Assembly (NCBI RefSeq): GCF_002269345.1
Contig: NZ_CP022889.1
Coordinates: forward strand, 1,488,001-1,552,000
From: Tsuneonella mangrovi
GTDB lineage: Bacteria > Pseudomonadota > Alphaproteobacteria > Sphingomonadales > Sphingomonadaceae
Length of the DNA stretch: 64,000 nucleotides
Reading direction: 5' to 3'
The notes under the pieces are model-generated. The model was given only the letters and a program-made list of their open reading frames with translations. It did not search any database and was not told where the DNA came from. The position numbers and the translations under genes were made by a program. Below, piece after piece: positions 16,636 to 26,400 of the stretch; the stretch's first letter is position 1; each line of letters opens with the position of its first letter.

Positions 16636-17850
16636 TCAGCTCACCGCTTCACGCAGGTCCGCCGCGAGATCGGTCCGCTCCCAAGGGAAGCTGTCGCCTT
16701 CCGCGGTGCGCCCGAAGTGCCCATAGGCGGCGGTGCGGCGATAGATCGGCTTGTTGAGCCCCAGCCCCTCGCGAATACCGCGCGGGGTCAGTCCGCCCAG
16801 CTTGCGCGCGGCGACTTCGCGAATTGCTTCCTCGAGCTTGTCGTCGGCAATCGTCCCGGTCCCGTGCGTATCGACATAGAGCGAGAGCGGCTCGGACACA
16901 CCGATTGCATAAGCGACCTGGATCGTGCAGCGCTTCGCTAGTCCGGCGGCAACGACGTTCTTGGCGAGATAGCGGGTGACATAGGCTGCCGAGCGATCGA
17001 CCTTGGTCGGGTCCTTGCCGCTGAACGCACCGCCGCCATGCGGGGCGGCCCCGCCGTAGGTATCGACGATGATCTTGCGCCCGGTGAGCCCGGCGTCGCC
17101 GTCGGGCCCCCCGATCTCGAACGAACCGGTCGGGTTGATGTGCCAATTGGTATCGTCGGAGACGAACCCTGCCGGCAGGATTTCGCCGACAACTTTCTTC
17201 ACGTAGGCTTTAAGTTCGGCTTCCTGCTCACCCGCGTCGTAGCCTGCCGCGTGTTGGGTGCTGACCACCACCGCGGTACAGGCCACCGGCTTGCCATCGA
17301 CATAGCGCAAAGTGACCTGGCTCTTGCTGTCGGGCTCGAGGAACGGCGCCGCGCCGCTCTTTCGGTCGATCGCCATCCGCTGGAGGATCTTGTGGCTATA
17401 GTCGATCGGTGCCGGCATCAGATCGGGCGTTTCGTCGCACGCAAAGCCGAACATGATGCCCTGGTCGCCCGCGCCTTCGTCCTTGTTGCCGCTGGCATCG
17501 ACGCCTTGCGCGATATGGCTGCTCTGGCCGTGCAAGTAGTTCTCGAACTCCAGCGTTTCCCAGTGAAAGCCGGCTTGCTCGTAGCCGATATCCTTGATGA
17601 CGTTGCGCACGGTTTGCTCGATTTCCTCGAGTGCGCCGTCTGCCCATGCACCATTCTCGTAAACGCCCTTGCAGCGGATCTCGCCCGCAAGCACCACGCG
17701 CTGGGTCGTGGTCAGCGTTTCGCACGCTACGCGCGCCTGGCTGTCCTTCGACAGGAACAGGTCAACGATAGCGTCGGAAACCTGGTCCGAAACCTTGTCG
17801 GGGTGCCCTTCGGACACGCTTTCGGACGTGAAGAGATAGTCGGCGCGCAT
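16636..17850 (-). CDS. metK: S-adenosylmethionine synthetase
   Basis: A 404-residue enzyme making SAM from methionine and ATP. The start at 17850 gives the canonical N-terminus [19 protein letters not shown]; the frame is open upstream but not family-like. The ATP-binding GHPDK, the [12 protein letters not shown] hexapeptide region and the C-terminal [19 protein letters not shown] segment are all present. An inverted repeat of the form ATAAAG-N4-CTTTAT lies 15-36 bp upstream of the start, suggesting repressor control tied to the methionine cycle. Confidence 0.97.
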   Translation of the reverse strand: MRADYLFTSESVSEGHPDKVSDQVSDAIVDLFLSKDSQARVACETLTTTQRVVLAGEIRCKGVYENGAWADGALEEIEQTVRNVIKDIGYEQAGFHWETLEFENYLHGQSSHIAQGVDASGNKDEGAGDQGIMFGFACDETPDLMPAPIDYSHKILQRMAIDRKSGAAPFLEPDSKSQVTLRYVDGKPVACTAVVVSTQHAAGYDAGEQEAELKAYVKKVVGEILPAGFVSDDTNWHINPTGSFEIGGPDGDAGLTGRKIIVDTYGGAAPHGGGAFSGKDPTKVDRSAAYVTRYLAKNVVAAGLAKRCTIQVAYAIGVSEPLSLYVDTHGTGTIADDKLEEAIREVAARKLGGLTPRGIREGLGLNKPIYRRTAAYGHFGRTAEGDSFPWERTDLAADLREAVS

Positions 17851-17864
17851 GAATTTCCGATCCC

Positions 17865-17886
17865 GATATAAAGAGAGCTTTATGTC
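17865..17886. promoter_or_regulatory. operator-like inverted repeat upstream of metK
   Basis: GAT-ATAAAG-AGAG-CTTTAT-GTC: a perfect 6-bp inverted repeat with a 4-nt centre, extended by three more pairs (one G-T). It sits between lnt and metK just before the metK start codon, where a bound repressor would block transcription or initiation. It is too AT-rich for chance in this genome. I do not see the features of a SAM riboswitch. Confidence 0.6.
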
Positions 17887-17908
17887 TCGATTTGAAGTGC
17901 GCGCAGGC

Positions 17909-19513
17909 CTAGCGATCCCTCCGCCGCATGGCAAGCAGCGAGAGGCCCAACAGGAGCAATGCCCAGCCGAGCGGAAGCAGGTTTCCGAGCCGGGCAAACA
18001 GCGTGGGCGGGAGCGGGAGTGGCACCTTGCCGTCGAGCCGCCCCGGCGCGTTGGCGGCAAGAACATGGCGCACGACGCCGTGTGCGTCGATCACCCCGCT
18101 GATCCCGGTGGTGGTCGCGCGCAGGATCGGCAGCCCTTCCTCGATCGCGCGCATCCGCGCCTGGGCGAAATGCTGCGGCGGGCCGAACTTGCCGAACCAC
18201 CCATCGTTCGACGGGTTGAAGATATAGTCCGGGCGCACTTGCGGATCGACGACCTGGCCCGAGAAGGTGATCTCGTAGCAAATCTGCATCCCGGCCTTGC
18301 CGTAAGGCCCGAAGTCGAGCGTGCGCGGCCCGGGACCGGGAAGGAAATCGATCGCGCCCGCCACCAACCGACGCAGCCCGAGCGGTTCGAGCAGCCAGCG
18401 CATCGGCAAATATTCGCCGTAGGGCACCAGGTGCGCCTTGGCGTACGAGCCGACGATATCACCCTTGTCATCGAGCACGGTAACCACGTTGTAGGCACCA
18501 ATCGCGTGTGCATCGGGCGTGCCCTTGTCGGCAATTTCGAGATTGACCGCGCCGGTCATCAGCAGGCTGCCCGGGCCGATCACCCGCGCGATCCGCTGGC
18601 GGGCATAGCGCGGGTCGCCGCCGGCTGTGGTCGCAAGGTAGTATTGCTCTGGATAGCCTTCGCGCAGGTAATCCGGCACACCCGATTCGGGCCACAGCAC
18701 CAGCCTGCGTCCGTCATCATGCCGCGGCGCGGTCAGCGCAGCGAGCTTCTGGAACTGGCTTTCGTAGAGCGCCGGGTTGTCGAGCTCGCTCTGCGGAATG
18801 TCGGGCTGGACCAACGTGAAATCGACTGTGCCGGGGCGCGATGGCGGGCTAGGCAGGTACATCCCGATCGCCAGGAGCGCGAACACCGTCACGACGCGCC
18901 ACCATGCGCGTGCGATGACCAGCCACGCAATCCCGCCCGCGACCAGCACCGCGAGGCCCGAGAGGCCATAGGTTCCCAGCCACGGCAGCAGTGCCGCGAT
19001 CCCGGGGCGGGAGAACCCGCCAAGGAACACAAGGCCAAACGGGTCCCATGCATAGCCGGTGAACACCCAGCTCTTGAGCCATTCGGCAACGATCCAGCTA
19101 CCGGCGAGGGCAAAGGCGACCGGCAGCGGGCGCTGTCCACCAATCGCGCGGGCCGCAGCGGCAGCGAGCGCCGGATAGACCGCGAGGTAAAGCGAGAGCA
19201 GCGGCACCGCGAGCCAGCCGAGCGCAGCTGGCATCGCCGCCTGGTAGGAAAACGCCGTAGCGATCCAGTTGTTGGCCAGCGAATAATGGGCAACACCGAA
19301 CAGCCAGCCAATGGCCAGAGCACGACGCCAGCTGCTCGATTGGGCGACAAGCGCAGCAAGCGCAGCCATCCCGAGCAGTGCGAGAGGCCACAGGTCGAGC
19401 GGGGGGAAACCGAGCGCAGCGAGCAGCCCGGCACCGAGCGCCGCAATGCGCGGGTGGGTTGTCAGCCAGTGCGAAGCGCGTCGCACGGGAAGCTCGACGC
19501 GATCCACCGGCAT
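17909..19513 (-). CDS. lnt: apolipoprotein N-acyltransferase
   Basis: A 534-residue integral membrane enzyme that adds the third acyl chain to lipoproteins. About six or seven membrane helices fill residues 15-215, followed by a nitrilase-fold domain (about 225-500). The catalytic triad can be placed as Glu in LWPESGVPD, Lys in [14 protein letters not shown] and Cys in QICYEITF. A final helix precedes the basic C-terminal RRRDR. The gene is upstream of metK on the same strand with a 58-bp gap, and 14 bp downstream of the DUF4167 gene. Confidence 0.95.
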   Translation of the reverse strand: MPVDRVELPVRRASHWLTTHPRIAALGAGLLAALGFPPLDLWPLALLGMAALAALVAQSSSWRRALAIGWLFGVAHYSLANNWIATAFSYQAAMPAALGWLAVPLLSLYLAVYPALAAAAARAIGGQRPLPVAFALAGSWIVAEWLKSWVFTGYAWDPFGLVFLGGFSRPGIAALLPWLGTYGLSGLAVLVAGGIAWLVIARAWWRVVTVFALLAIGMYLPSPPSRPGTVDFTLVQPDIPQSELDNPALYESQFQKLAALTAPRHDDGRRLVLWPESGVPDYLREGYPEQYYLATTAGGDPRYARQRIARVIGPGSLLMTGAVNLEIADKGTPDAHAIGAYNVVTVLDDKGDIVGSYAKAHLVPYGEYLPMRWLLEPLGLRRLVAGAIDFLPGPGPRTLDFGPYGKAGMQICYEITFSGQVVDPQVRPDYIFNPSNDGWFGKFGPPQHFAQARMRAIEEGLPILRATTTGISGVIDAHGVVRHVLAANAPGRLDGKVPLPLPPTLFARLGNLLPLGWALLLLGLSLLAMRRRDR

Positions 19514-19527
19514 TCTCCCGCTACCGG

Positions 19528-20199
19528 TCAGCCAACCGCCTTAAGGCTGTCGTCATCGTCATCTGCGGCCTTGCGGCGGCGGCGTGGTGCGGGCTTGCGC
19601 GGTGCTTCGTCGTCATCGTCGCTTGCACTGATCGACGGTGGCAGCGCGCTCGAATCGATTTCGCCGCCGCTGTCGCCGTCGTCATCGCGTTGGCGCGAGC
19701 GTCGGCCGGGGTTACGTTGGCTGCGGTTGCCGCGCACGAAAGGGTTATCCGACGGTTCGTATTCATTGCCGTCGTCTTCGCTCGAGTCGTCGCGATCATC
19801 GCCATCGCTCTCGCGATCGTCGCGCCGGTTGCGCTGGCGGCCCGAATTGCGGCCGCGCGACTGCTGGCGCTGGTCGCGATTGTCGAAATCGGTCTCGCCG
19901 TCGCTATCGTCACCGTCGTCGTTGTTGGCATCGCGGTCGTCGCGACTGCGGCCGCGCGCTTCGTCCTGGCGGGACTTGTTGTCGGCGATCACGCGGAAAT
20001 AGTGGTCGGCGAACTGCAGGTAGTATTCGGCCTGCACGCGGTCGCCGTTGTGCTGGGCGTCCTGCGCAAGCTTCTTGTACTTGTCGAGCAGCTGCGGGGC
20101 ATTGCCGCGCGCACGATTGTCGATGCGGTTCTGGTTGTTGCCGCCTTGCTGGCGATTACCGCGCCCGCGGCGACGGTTGTTATTGCGATTGTTGTTCAA
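19528..20199 (-). CDS. DUF4167 protein, Arg/Asn/Asp-rich
   Basis: A 223-residue protein if translation starts at TTG 20199, which follows AAGGAAGAGAG by about 5 nt and gives the family N-terminus LNNNRNNNRRRGRGN. Residues 30-75 (QLLDKYKKLAQDAQHNGDRVQAEYYLQFADHYFRV region) form the conserved helical core of DUF4167. The rest is low-complexity with alternating Arg-rich and Asp-rich blocks and a basic RRRRK stretch near the end. The protein is probably RNA-binding or disordered; function not established. An alternative ATG start far upstream (20403) adds a non-conserved leader. Confidence 0.85.
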   Translation of the reverse strand: MNNNRNNNRRRGRGNRQQGGNNQNRIDNRARGNAPQLLDKYKKLAQDAQHNGDRVQAEYYLQFADHYFRVIADNKSRQDEARGRSRDDRDANNDDGDDSDGETDFDNRDQRQQSRGRNSGRQRNRRDDRESDGDDRDDSSEDDGNEYEPSDNPFVRGNRSQRNPGRRSRQRDDDGDSGGEIDSSALPPSISASDDDDEAPRKPAPRRRRKAADDDDDSLKAVG

Positions 20200-20435
20200 G
20201 GAATCTCTCTTCCTTACCGTTGATCGACCCGGAGCAATCGTTTGCCGGGCGCTGATCGCATGACCCCTGTGGCCGCAACCGCCATTCGGTTTGCGGTGCC
20301 CCACCTGCACCTGTGCTCGGGCCCGATGCCCGGCTGGTTTGCAATTGTCGGAGCTAGGCCTGACCGGTTGCGAAACGCGCCGCTGACCGGAGACCTGAGG
20401 CAAGACGTAGTCGTGCGCGTAGCGTTTGCCAAGCC

Positions 20436-21254
20436 TTAAGTCAGAATCAATGCACGGTCGCGATTCGCCAGGTCCTTGCGCACCTGTACGGCAAAGCCCG
20501 ATTCGCGAGCGATGGCGGCGACCGATTCCGCCTGATTTGCGCCGATTTCGAGTACCGCCACGCCGCCAGTCTCGAGCAGGCTTGACAGCTGCGGGACGAG
20601 GATCCGGTATTGGTCAAGACCATTGGGGCCTGCAAACAGAGCGCCTGCGGGTTCGAAATCGCGCACCGACGGATCGAGCGGAGCATCGTCCTCGACATAG
20701 GGCGGGTTGGCGATCACGAGATCGAAGGTGCCAAGGTCGTTTGCCCAGTGTGCTTGCGCCCAGTCGGCTTCGTGCAAATCGGCCCGTTCGCCAAGGCCCA
20801 ATGCTGCGGCGTTCTCGCGGGCCACTGCGAGCGCCGCGGGCGCGCGGTCGATACCGACGCCTGACGCTTTGGGCCGCTCGGCAAGGATCGTTAGCAACAG
20901 TGCGCCGGAACCGGTGCCGCAATCGAGCACGCGGCGCGGCGCCGGGCAGGCTTCCAGCGCGGCCGCCACCACGGTCTCGCTGTCGCCGCGCGGGATCAGA
21001 ACGTCGGGCGTGACCGTGAAACGCCGACCGTAGAATTCGGCGGAGCCAAGGATATAGGCGATCGGCTCGTGCGCCAGCCGACGGTCAAGCAACGCCTCAA
21101 AGCCCCCGGGCACCGGATCGCGCATATGGCGCAGCAACAGGTCCGAACGCGACACGCCCAGCGCGTGCGCCATCAGCAGTTCGGCATCGCTGCGCGCCCA
21201 TTCGCCCTCAAGCTGCGCGGTGGCATCGCGCAGCGCTTCGGCAGCGGTGGTCAC
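20436..21254 (-). CDS. prmC: release factor glutamine methyltransferase
   Basis: A 272-residue SAM-dependent enzyme that methylates the Gln of the GGQ motif in release factors. It has an N-terminal helical domain, then the methyltransferase fold with LDCGTGSGALLL (SAM loop, near residue 107) and the catalytic NPPY near residue 178. The start is GTG (21254). It lies downstream of prfA, its substrate's gene, in the same operon; 88 bp containing two REP-like hairpins separate them. Confidence 0.95.
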   Translation of the reverse strand: MTTAAEALRDATAQLEGEWARSDAELLMAHALGVSRSDLLLRHMRDPVPGGFEALLDRRLAHEPIAYILGSAEFYGRRFTVTPDVLIPRGDSETVVAAALEACPAPRRVLDCGTGSGALLLTILAERPKASGVGIDRAPAALAVARENAAALGLGERADLHEADWAQAHWANDLGTFDLVIANPPYVEDDAPLDPSVRDFEPAGALFAGPNGLDQYRILVPQLSSLLETGGVAVLEIGANQAESVAAIARESGFAVQVRKDLANRDRALILT

Positions 21255-21263
21255 AACCTCACC

Positions 21264-21331
21264 CCGTTCGCCTCGAGCAGAGTCGAGAGGCGGTTGTGCG
21301 AACGTGTCTCGACTACGCTCGACACGAACGG
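21264..21331. repeat. inverted pair of REP-like palindromic units
   Basis: Two copies of the same pattern, CTCGACT-nn-GCTCGA-nn-CGAACGG, lie head to head: one on the minus strand at 21290-21264, one on the plus strand at 21307-21331. Each can fold into a hairpin (for example CGTGTC-CGA with TCGACACG). The pair sits exactly in the gap between prfA and prmC. This fits a bacterial interspersed mosaic element and may affect mRNA stability inside the operon. Confidence 0.65.
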
Positions 21332-21342
21332 ATGAGCGATCC

Positions 21343-22413
21343 TCATTCTCCCAGCGCGGCGAGCCGCTTGGCTTGGTCCTCGGCGATCAGCGCATCGACC
21401 AGCTCGCCCAGGCCCGGCCCGGCGAGCACGTCGTCGAGCTTGTGCAGCGTCAGCCCGATGCGGTGGTCGGTCACCCGGCCTTGCGGGAAGTTGTAGGTGC
21501 GAATGCGCTCGGAACGGTCGCCGCTGCCGACCATCGCCTTGCGCGCTTCGGCCTCCGCGCCGTGGGCTTCCTCGCGTCGCTGCTCGTAGAGCCGCGCACG
21601 CAGCACCTGCATCGCCTTGTCGCGGTTGCGGTGCTGGCTGCGTTCGTCCTGCATCGCGACGACGATCCCGCTGGGAATATGCGTGATCCGCACCGCCGAA
21701 TCGGTGGTGTTGACGTGCTGGCCGCCCGCGCCGCTTGAGCGGTAGATGTCGATCTTGAGGTCGTTGGGGTCGATCGTCATGTCGACCTCGTCGGGCTCGG
21801 GCAACACCGCGACGGTCGCGGCGGAGGTATGGATGCGCCCGCCGCTTTCGGTCACCGGCACGCGCTGCACGCGGTGGACGCCGCTTTCGAACTTGAGCTT
21901 TGCGAACACGCCGTTGCCGGTGACGTTGGCGACGACTTCCTTGAAGCCGCCGATATCGGACGCGCTGAGGCTGATCGTCTCGACCCGCCAGCCCTGCTCG
22001 GCGGCGAAGCGTTCGTACATCCGGAACAGGTCAGCCGCGAACAGCGCGGCTTCGTCGCCGCCGGTGCCGGCGCGGATTTCGAGCATCGCCGGTCGCGCGT
22101 CCGCCGCGTCGCGCGGCAGCATCGCGATTGCCAGCGCGCGCTCGACCGCTGGGAGTTCGTTGCGCAGGCGCATGATCTCTTCTTCGGTCAGCGCCTTCAT
22201 TTCGGGATCGGAATCGTCGAGCGCTTCGAGTTCGGCCAATTCGGCCCGCATCGTGCGCGCCTGCTCCGCCGCGCGGGCGACCGGCTCGAGTTCGGCATAG
22301 TCCCGGCTCGCCTGGACGAACGCATCGCCCTCGAGCGTGCCCGACGCCATCCGCGCCTCGAGCTCGGAGAAGCGATGCGTGATCTGGTCGAGACGTTCGA
22401 GCGGGATGGTCAT
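21343..22413 (-). CDS. prfA: peptide chain release factor 1
   Basis: A 356-residue RF1 that reads UAA and UAG stop codons. The GGQ motif lies at 230-232 within GAGGQHVN, and the conserved surroundings SSGAGGQH and TDSAVRITH are intact. The length is normal for the family. The start ATG overlaps the hisS stop as ATGA, so the two are translationally coupled. Downstream is prmC, which modifies Gln232. Confidence 0.97.
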   Translation of the reverse strand: MTIPLERLDQITHRFSELEARMASGTLEGDAFVQASRDYAELEPVARAAEQARTMRAELAELEALDDSDPEMKALTEEEIMRLRNELPAVERALAIAMLPRDAADARPAMLEIRAGTGGDEAALFAADLFRMYERFAAEQGWRVETISLSASDIGGFKEVVANVTGNGVFAKLKFESGVHRVQRVPVTESGGRIHTSAATVAVLPEPDEVDMTIDPNDLKIDIYRSSGAGGQHVNTTDSAVRITHIPSGIVVAMQDERSQHRNRDKAMQVLRARLYEQRREEAHGAEAEARKAMVGSGDRSERIRTYNFPQGRVTDHRIGLTLHKLDDVLAGPGLGELVDALIAEDQAKRLAALGE

Positions 22414-23681
22414 GGAGCGCGGGATGTCACGTTGAGATCGACCAACCCTGCCTTGACCAACTTCTGATGTGTGTCCCAGTCACACTTCACGATCATGTTG
22501 GGGAAGCCACTTTCTTCAATGACGTAGGAGATGATCGCCTCCGCACCGCTTTTCACCGCCTTGTCGAAGCGCTTTCGAGGGCTGCCGCTGGCAAAGATTT
22601 CGACGCTCACTCCGTTGGATCGAAATGTGGTGGCCGCCCACTGAGCAGCGACAAGCAAGCTTTCTGCTTCGACTACTAATGCGACCTCAAGCGGAGCGGC
22701 CTCTCGCTCCCCCACCAGCATCGCCAGCCGCTCGATCCCTGCGGCCCAACCGACCGCTGGGGTTGCCGGACCGCCAAGGCTCTCCATCAATCCGTCGTAG
22801 CGCCCGCCGCCGAGCACGGTGCTCTGGCTGCCGAGCGCGTTGGCTGCGGCCGAGCCTTCGTCGGGCACGAATTCGAACGCGGTGTGGCGGTAGTAGTCGA
22901 GCCCGCGCACGAGGCTTTCGGCGCGCGCCCACTTGACCCCCGCCGCATCGAGGCCGCTGGTCACGCTTTCGAAGAACGCCAGTGCTTCGTCCGACAGGAA
23001 CGCGTCGATCTTCGGCGCATCGGCGACGAAGCGTCTATCGCGCGAGTCCTTGCTGTCGAGGATCCGTAGCGGGTTCTTTTCGAGCCGATCCTGCGAATCC
23101 TCGGAGAGGTCGCCCTTCACCGCGCGGAAGTGCTCGACCAGCGCCGTGCGCCATGCCTCGCGGCTGGCGACATCGCCCAGCGTGTTGAGCTGGAGCGTCA
23201 CGCCCTCGATGCCGAGCTCCTTCAAGAGCTGGTCGGCCATCGCCAGCAGCTCCACATCCGCCTGCGGCTCGCCCGCGCCGATGATCTCCGCATCGAGCTG
23301 GTGAAACTGGCGATAGCGGCCCTTCTGCGGGCGCTCGTAGCGGAACAGCGGGCCGTGGGTCGCGACTTTGAGCGGCGCGTACTGCTGCCAGCCATCGGAC
23401 AGGTAGGCGCGGGCGATCCCGGCGGTGAACTCGGGCCGCAGCGTGAGCGATTCCCCGCCGCGATCCTCGAACGAATACATTTCCTTCGAAACCACGTCGG
23501 TGGTCTCGCCGATCGCGCGGCTGAACACTTCGGTGCGTTCGAACACCGGCATTTCGACGCGGCGGAAGCGATAGAGCTTGCGCACGCGCTCGAACGTCTC
23601 GACCACGAACGCGAACGCTTCCGCGTCTGCGCCGAAAATATCCTGGGTGCCGCGAATGGCCTGGGGCGTCTTGGAACTCAT
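22410..23681 (-). CDS. hisS: histidyl-tRNA synthetase
   Basis: A 423-residue class II synthetase. I chose ATG 23681 ([17 protein letters not shown]); the frame is open upstream. Motif 2 ([18 protein letters not shown], near residue 110) and the histidine-binding [15 protein letters not shown] and GGRYDGL segments are present. The C-terminal anticodon-binding domain (about residues 325-423) keeps [12 protein letters not shown] but its coding DNA (22441-22680) is only about 54% GC against roughly two thirds around it, which is odd. First gene of hisS-prfA-prmC. Confidence 0.95.
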   Translation of the reverse strand: MSSKTPQAIRGTQDIFGADAEAFAFVVETFERVRKLYRFRRVEMPVFERTEVFSRAIGETTDVVSKEMYSFEDRGGESLTLRPEFTAGIARAYLSDGWQQYAPLKVATHGPLFRYERPQKGRYRQFHQLDAEIIGAGEPQADVELLAMADQLLKELGIEGVTLQLNTLGDVASREAWRTALVEHFRAVKGDLSEDSQDRLEKNPLRILDSKDSRDRRFVADAPKIDAFLSDEALAFFESVTSGLDAAGVKWARAESLVRGLDYYRHTAFEFVPDEGSAAANALGSQSTVLGGGRYDGLMESLGGPATPAVGWAAGIERLAMLVGEREAAPLEVALVVEAESLLVAAQWAATTFRSNGVSVEIFASGSPRKRFDKAVKSGAEAIISYVIEESGFPNMIVKCDWDTHQKLVKAGLVDLNVTSRAP

Positions 23682-23773
23682 GGGCTGGCGCGTTAGCGCG
23701 TTCGGTCGGCGGCGAAAAGACGCTCGTCGAACCGGTGCTTGAATCCGACGGATTGTTGAAGCATTGGAGCACC

Positions 23774-25714
23774 ATGAAAAACCGGATCGCACTGCCGCTG
23801 GCAGCCCTCGCCCTTTCGCTCTCCACAACCCCCGCAATCGCCCAGACCGTTGAAAAGTCGCGGCCGGTCGCGGTGCAGCTCAACGATGCGACGCCGCTCC
23901 CGGCGGACACACCGTGGCCGGGCGGGACGATCAAGCTCAACATCGACGCAACCGATACGGTGCGCGGGCTCTACAAGGTGACAGAGACGATCCCGGTCCC
24001 TGCGGATACAACCAAGCTTACCTTGCTTTATCCCGAGTGGCTGCCCGGCAACCACGCCGCGCGCGGGCCGATCAACCTTCTCGCCAACATCTATTTCTAC
24101 GCCGACGGCAAGCCGGTAACCTGGCTGCGCGACCCGCTCGACGTTTACGCCTTCCATCTCGACTTGCCGGCCGGCACCAAGGTGGTGACCGCCAAGTTCA
24201 TCCACACCTCGCCGCTCGACCGCAGTCAGGGCCGGATTACGATGACGCAGGAAATGCTCAACCTGCAGTGGGAAAAGATGAGCCTCTATCCGGCGGGCCA
24301 CTACACCCGGCGCATCGCGATCGACCCGACCGTGACCGTGCCCGATGGGTGGACGGTGTTCACTGCGCTCGACGGCAAGGCCCGCACCGGCAACACCGTG
24401 ACCTGGTCGACCGTCGACTACGAGACATTGGTCGATTCGCCGATCTTTGCAGGCAAGTATGCCCAGAGCTGGGACGTCGGTAAGAACATCAAGCTCGACG
24501 TGATGGCCGACGAACCCAAGGATCTCGCGCTTGCGCCGCAGAACCTGCAGGCGTTCAAGAACCTCTACGCCCAGGCCGACGACCTGTTCGGCGCGCGGCA
24601 CTTCGACCATTACGATACGCTGCTCGCGCTGACCGACCGGATGGGCGGCATCGGCCTCGAGCACCATCGCTCGAGCGAAAACCAGTTCGAGCCCAAGGCG
24701 TTTACCGACTGGGACAACATGGATTGGGACCACAACGTGGTCGCGCATGAGCTGGTCCATTCGTGGAACGGCAAGTACCGCCGCCCGGCCGACCTGTGGA
24801 CGCCCGACTATCGCACCCCGATGCAGGATTCGCTGCTGTGGGTGTACGAAGGTCAGACCCAGTTCTGGGGCTACGTGCTCGCCGCCCGCTCGGGCATCCA
24901 GACCAAGGACACCGTTCTCGGCCAGTTTGCCCGCGCCGCCGCCTTTTACTCCGAGGGCCAGCCGGGCCGCAAATGGCGTTCGGTCGAAGACACGACCAAC
25001 GATCCGATCGTCGACGGCCGCCGACCTCAGCCTTACCCCTCGCTGTCGCGCAACGAAGACTATTACGTCGAAGGCGCGCTGGTGTGGCTCGAGGCCGACC
25101 AGATCATCCGCAAGGGTACGGGCGGCAAGAAGGGTCTCGACGATTTCGCCAAGGTGTTCTTCGGGGTGCGCAATGGCGACTGGGGGATCAACACCTACAC
25201 GTTCGATACGGTCGTAAACGACCTCAACCAGGTCTACCCCTACGACTGGGCGAAGTTTCTCAAGACCCGGCTTTATGAGCCCGGCCAGCCGGCCCCGCTC
25301 AACGGTATCGAAATGGCCGGCTACAAGCTGGTGTTCCACGACAAGCCCGACGCCTACCAGAAGGGGCTGATGGCCGCGCGCAAGTCGCTCGACCTGACCT
25401 ATTCGCTGGGCATGTCGCTGGGCAAGGACGGCAATGTGAATTCGTCGCTGTGGGAAGGCCCGGCGTTCAAGGCGGGCATCGTCGATGGAGCGACAGTCGT
25501 TGCGGTCAACGGCCGCGACTACAGCGATGAGGTGATGAAGGACGCGATCACCGCGGCGGTGAACTCGAAGGATCCGATCGAGCTGCTCGTGAGACGCGGC
25601 GAGACGTTCTCGACGATCCCGATCGATTACCACGGTGGGCTGCGCTATCCGGTACTCGAGCCGGTCGGACCGGGCGAACAGGGCCTCGACAAGCTGCTCG
25701 CCCCGCGCGACTGA
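23774..25714 (+). CDS. M61-family metallopeptidase with PDZ domain
   Basis: A 646-residue exported protease (signal peptide ending in AIAQ near residue 24). It resembles glycyl aminopeptidases of family M61: a beta-rich N-terminal region, then the zinc site HELVHSW with His325, Glu326 and His329, a third ligand probably Glu in WVYEGQTQ, and a C-terminal PDZ-like domain (about 540-620, with [19 protein letters not shown]). It likely trims peptides in the periplasm. The gene is divergent from hisS with a 92-bp gap. Confidence 0.9.
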   Translation: MKNRIALPLAALALSLSTTPAIAQTVEKSRPVAVQLNDATPLPADTPWPGGTIKLNIDATDTVRGLYKVTETIPVPADTTKLTLLYPEWLPGNHAARGPINLLANIYFYADGKPVTWLRDPLDVYAFHLDLPAGTKVVTAKFIHTSPLDRSQGRITMTQEMLNLQWEKMSLYPAGHYTRRIAIDPTVTVPDGWTVFTALDGKARTGNTVTWSTVDYETLVDSPIFAGKYAQSWDVGKNIKLDVMADEPKDLALAPQNLQAFKNLYAQADDLFGARHFDHYDTLLALTDRMGGIGLEHHRSSENQFEPKAFTDWDNMDWDHNVVAHELVHSWNGKYRRPADLWTPDYRTPMQDSLLWVYEGQTQFWGYVLAARSGIQTKDTVLGQFARAAAFYSEGQPGRKWRSVEDTTNDPIVDGRRPQPYPSLSRNEDYYVEGALVWLEADQIIRKGTGGKKGLDDFAKVFFGVRNGDWGINTYTFDTVVNDLNQVYPYDWAKFLKTRLYEPGQPAPLNGIEMAGYKLVFHDKPDAYQKGLMAARKSLDLTYSLGMSLGKDGNVNSSLWEGPAFKAGIVDGATVVAVNGRDYSDEVMKDAITAAVNSKDPIELLVRRGETFSTIPIDYHGGLRYPVLEPVGPGEQGLDKLLAPRD

Positions 25715-25862
25715 CCACTCTCCGGCAAGGATTGGGCCGAAGCTCCGGATCTTCGGTCCAATCCCTCCGAATCATTGTTGCAGTGCAGCAATGGCCGCAT
25801 TAGAGGCTGCCTCGAATCCCAGGCGCATGGCTGGGAGCGGGCTGGCACCGAGTGGAAAGCAG

Positions 25863-26396
25863 ATGCAGATCGACAAGATTCCCGTGGGCGATAATCCGCC
25901 CGAAAGCCTCAATGTCATCATCGAGGTCCCCACCGGCGGCGAACCGGTCAAATACGAGTTCGACAAGGATAGCGGTGCGCTGTTCGTCGACCGGATCCTT
26001 CACACCCCGATGCGCTACCCGGCAAACTACGGCTTCGTGCCGCACACGCTTTCGCCCGACCGCGACCCGCTCGACGCGCTGGTGATTGCGCGCAGCCCGT
26101 TCATCCCGGGCTGTGTCGTGCGTGCCCGCCCGATCGGGGTGCTCAACCTCGAAGACGAGCACGGCGGCGACGAAAAGCTGATCTGCGTGCCGATCGACAC
26201 AACCTTCCCGTATTATTCGGACGTTGCGGAAACGAAGGACCTGCCGTCGATCATCTTCCAGCAGATCGAGCACTTCTTCACCCACTACAAGGATCTCGAA
26301 GCCGAGAAGTGGGTCCGCATCGGCAATTGGGGCGATGCAGCGGATGCGCGGCGGATCGTGAGCGAAGCGATCGAACGCTATCAGACGAAGGCCTGA
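25863..26396 (+). CDS. ppa: inorganic pyrophosphatase
   Basis: A 177-residue soluble family I pyrophosphatase that hydrolyses PPi and drives biosynthetic reactions. The start at 25863 (MQIDKIPVGDNPPESLNV) matches the family N-terminus; upstream codons in frame are not conserved. Signature residues are visible in KYEFDKDSG, the active-site DRDPLDALV (Asp triad) and the KDLEAEKWVRIGNW segment. A weak GGAAAG lies before the start. It converges with pmbA after a 4-bp gap. Confidence 0.96.
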   Translation: MQIDKIPVGDNPPESLNVIIEVPTGGEPVKYEFDKDSGALFVDRILHTPMRYPANYGFVPHTLSPDRDPLDALVIARSPFIPGCVVRARPIGVLNLEDEHGGDEKLICVPIDTTFPYYSDVAETKDLPSIIFQQIEHFFTHYKDLEAEKWVRIGNWGDAADARRIVSEAIERYQTKA

Positions 26397-26400
26397 GCGT

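Noticed and set aside
17849-20002. 717-codon frame opposite lnt and the DUF4167 gene
   Set aside because: Spans three real minus-strand features, has no recognisable domain and is low-complexity at its end.
23693-25633. 646-codon frame opposite the M61 peptidase
   Set aside because: Shadow of a gene with an intact zinc site and signal peptide.
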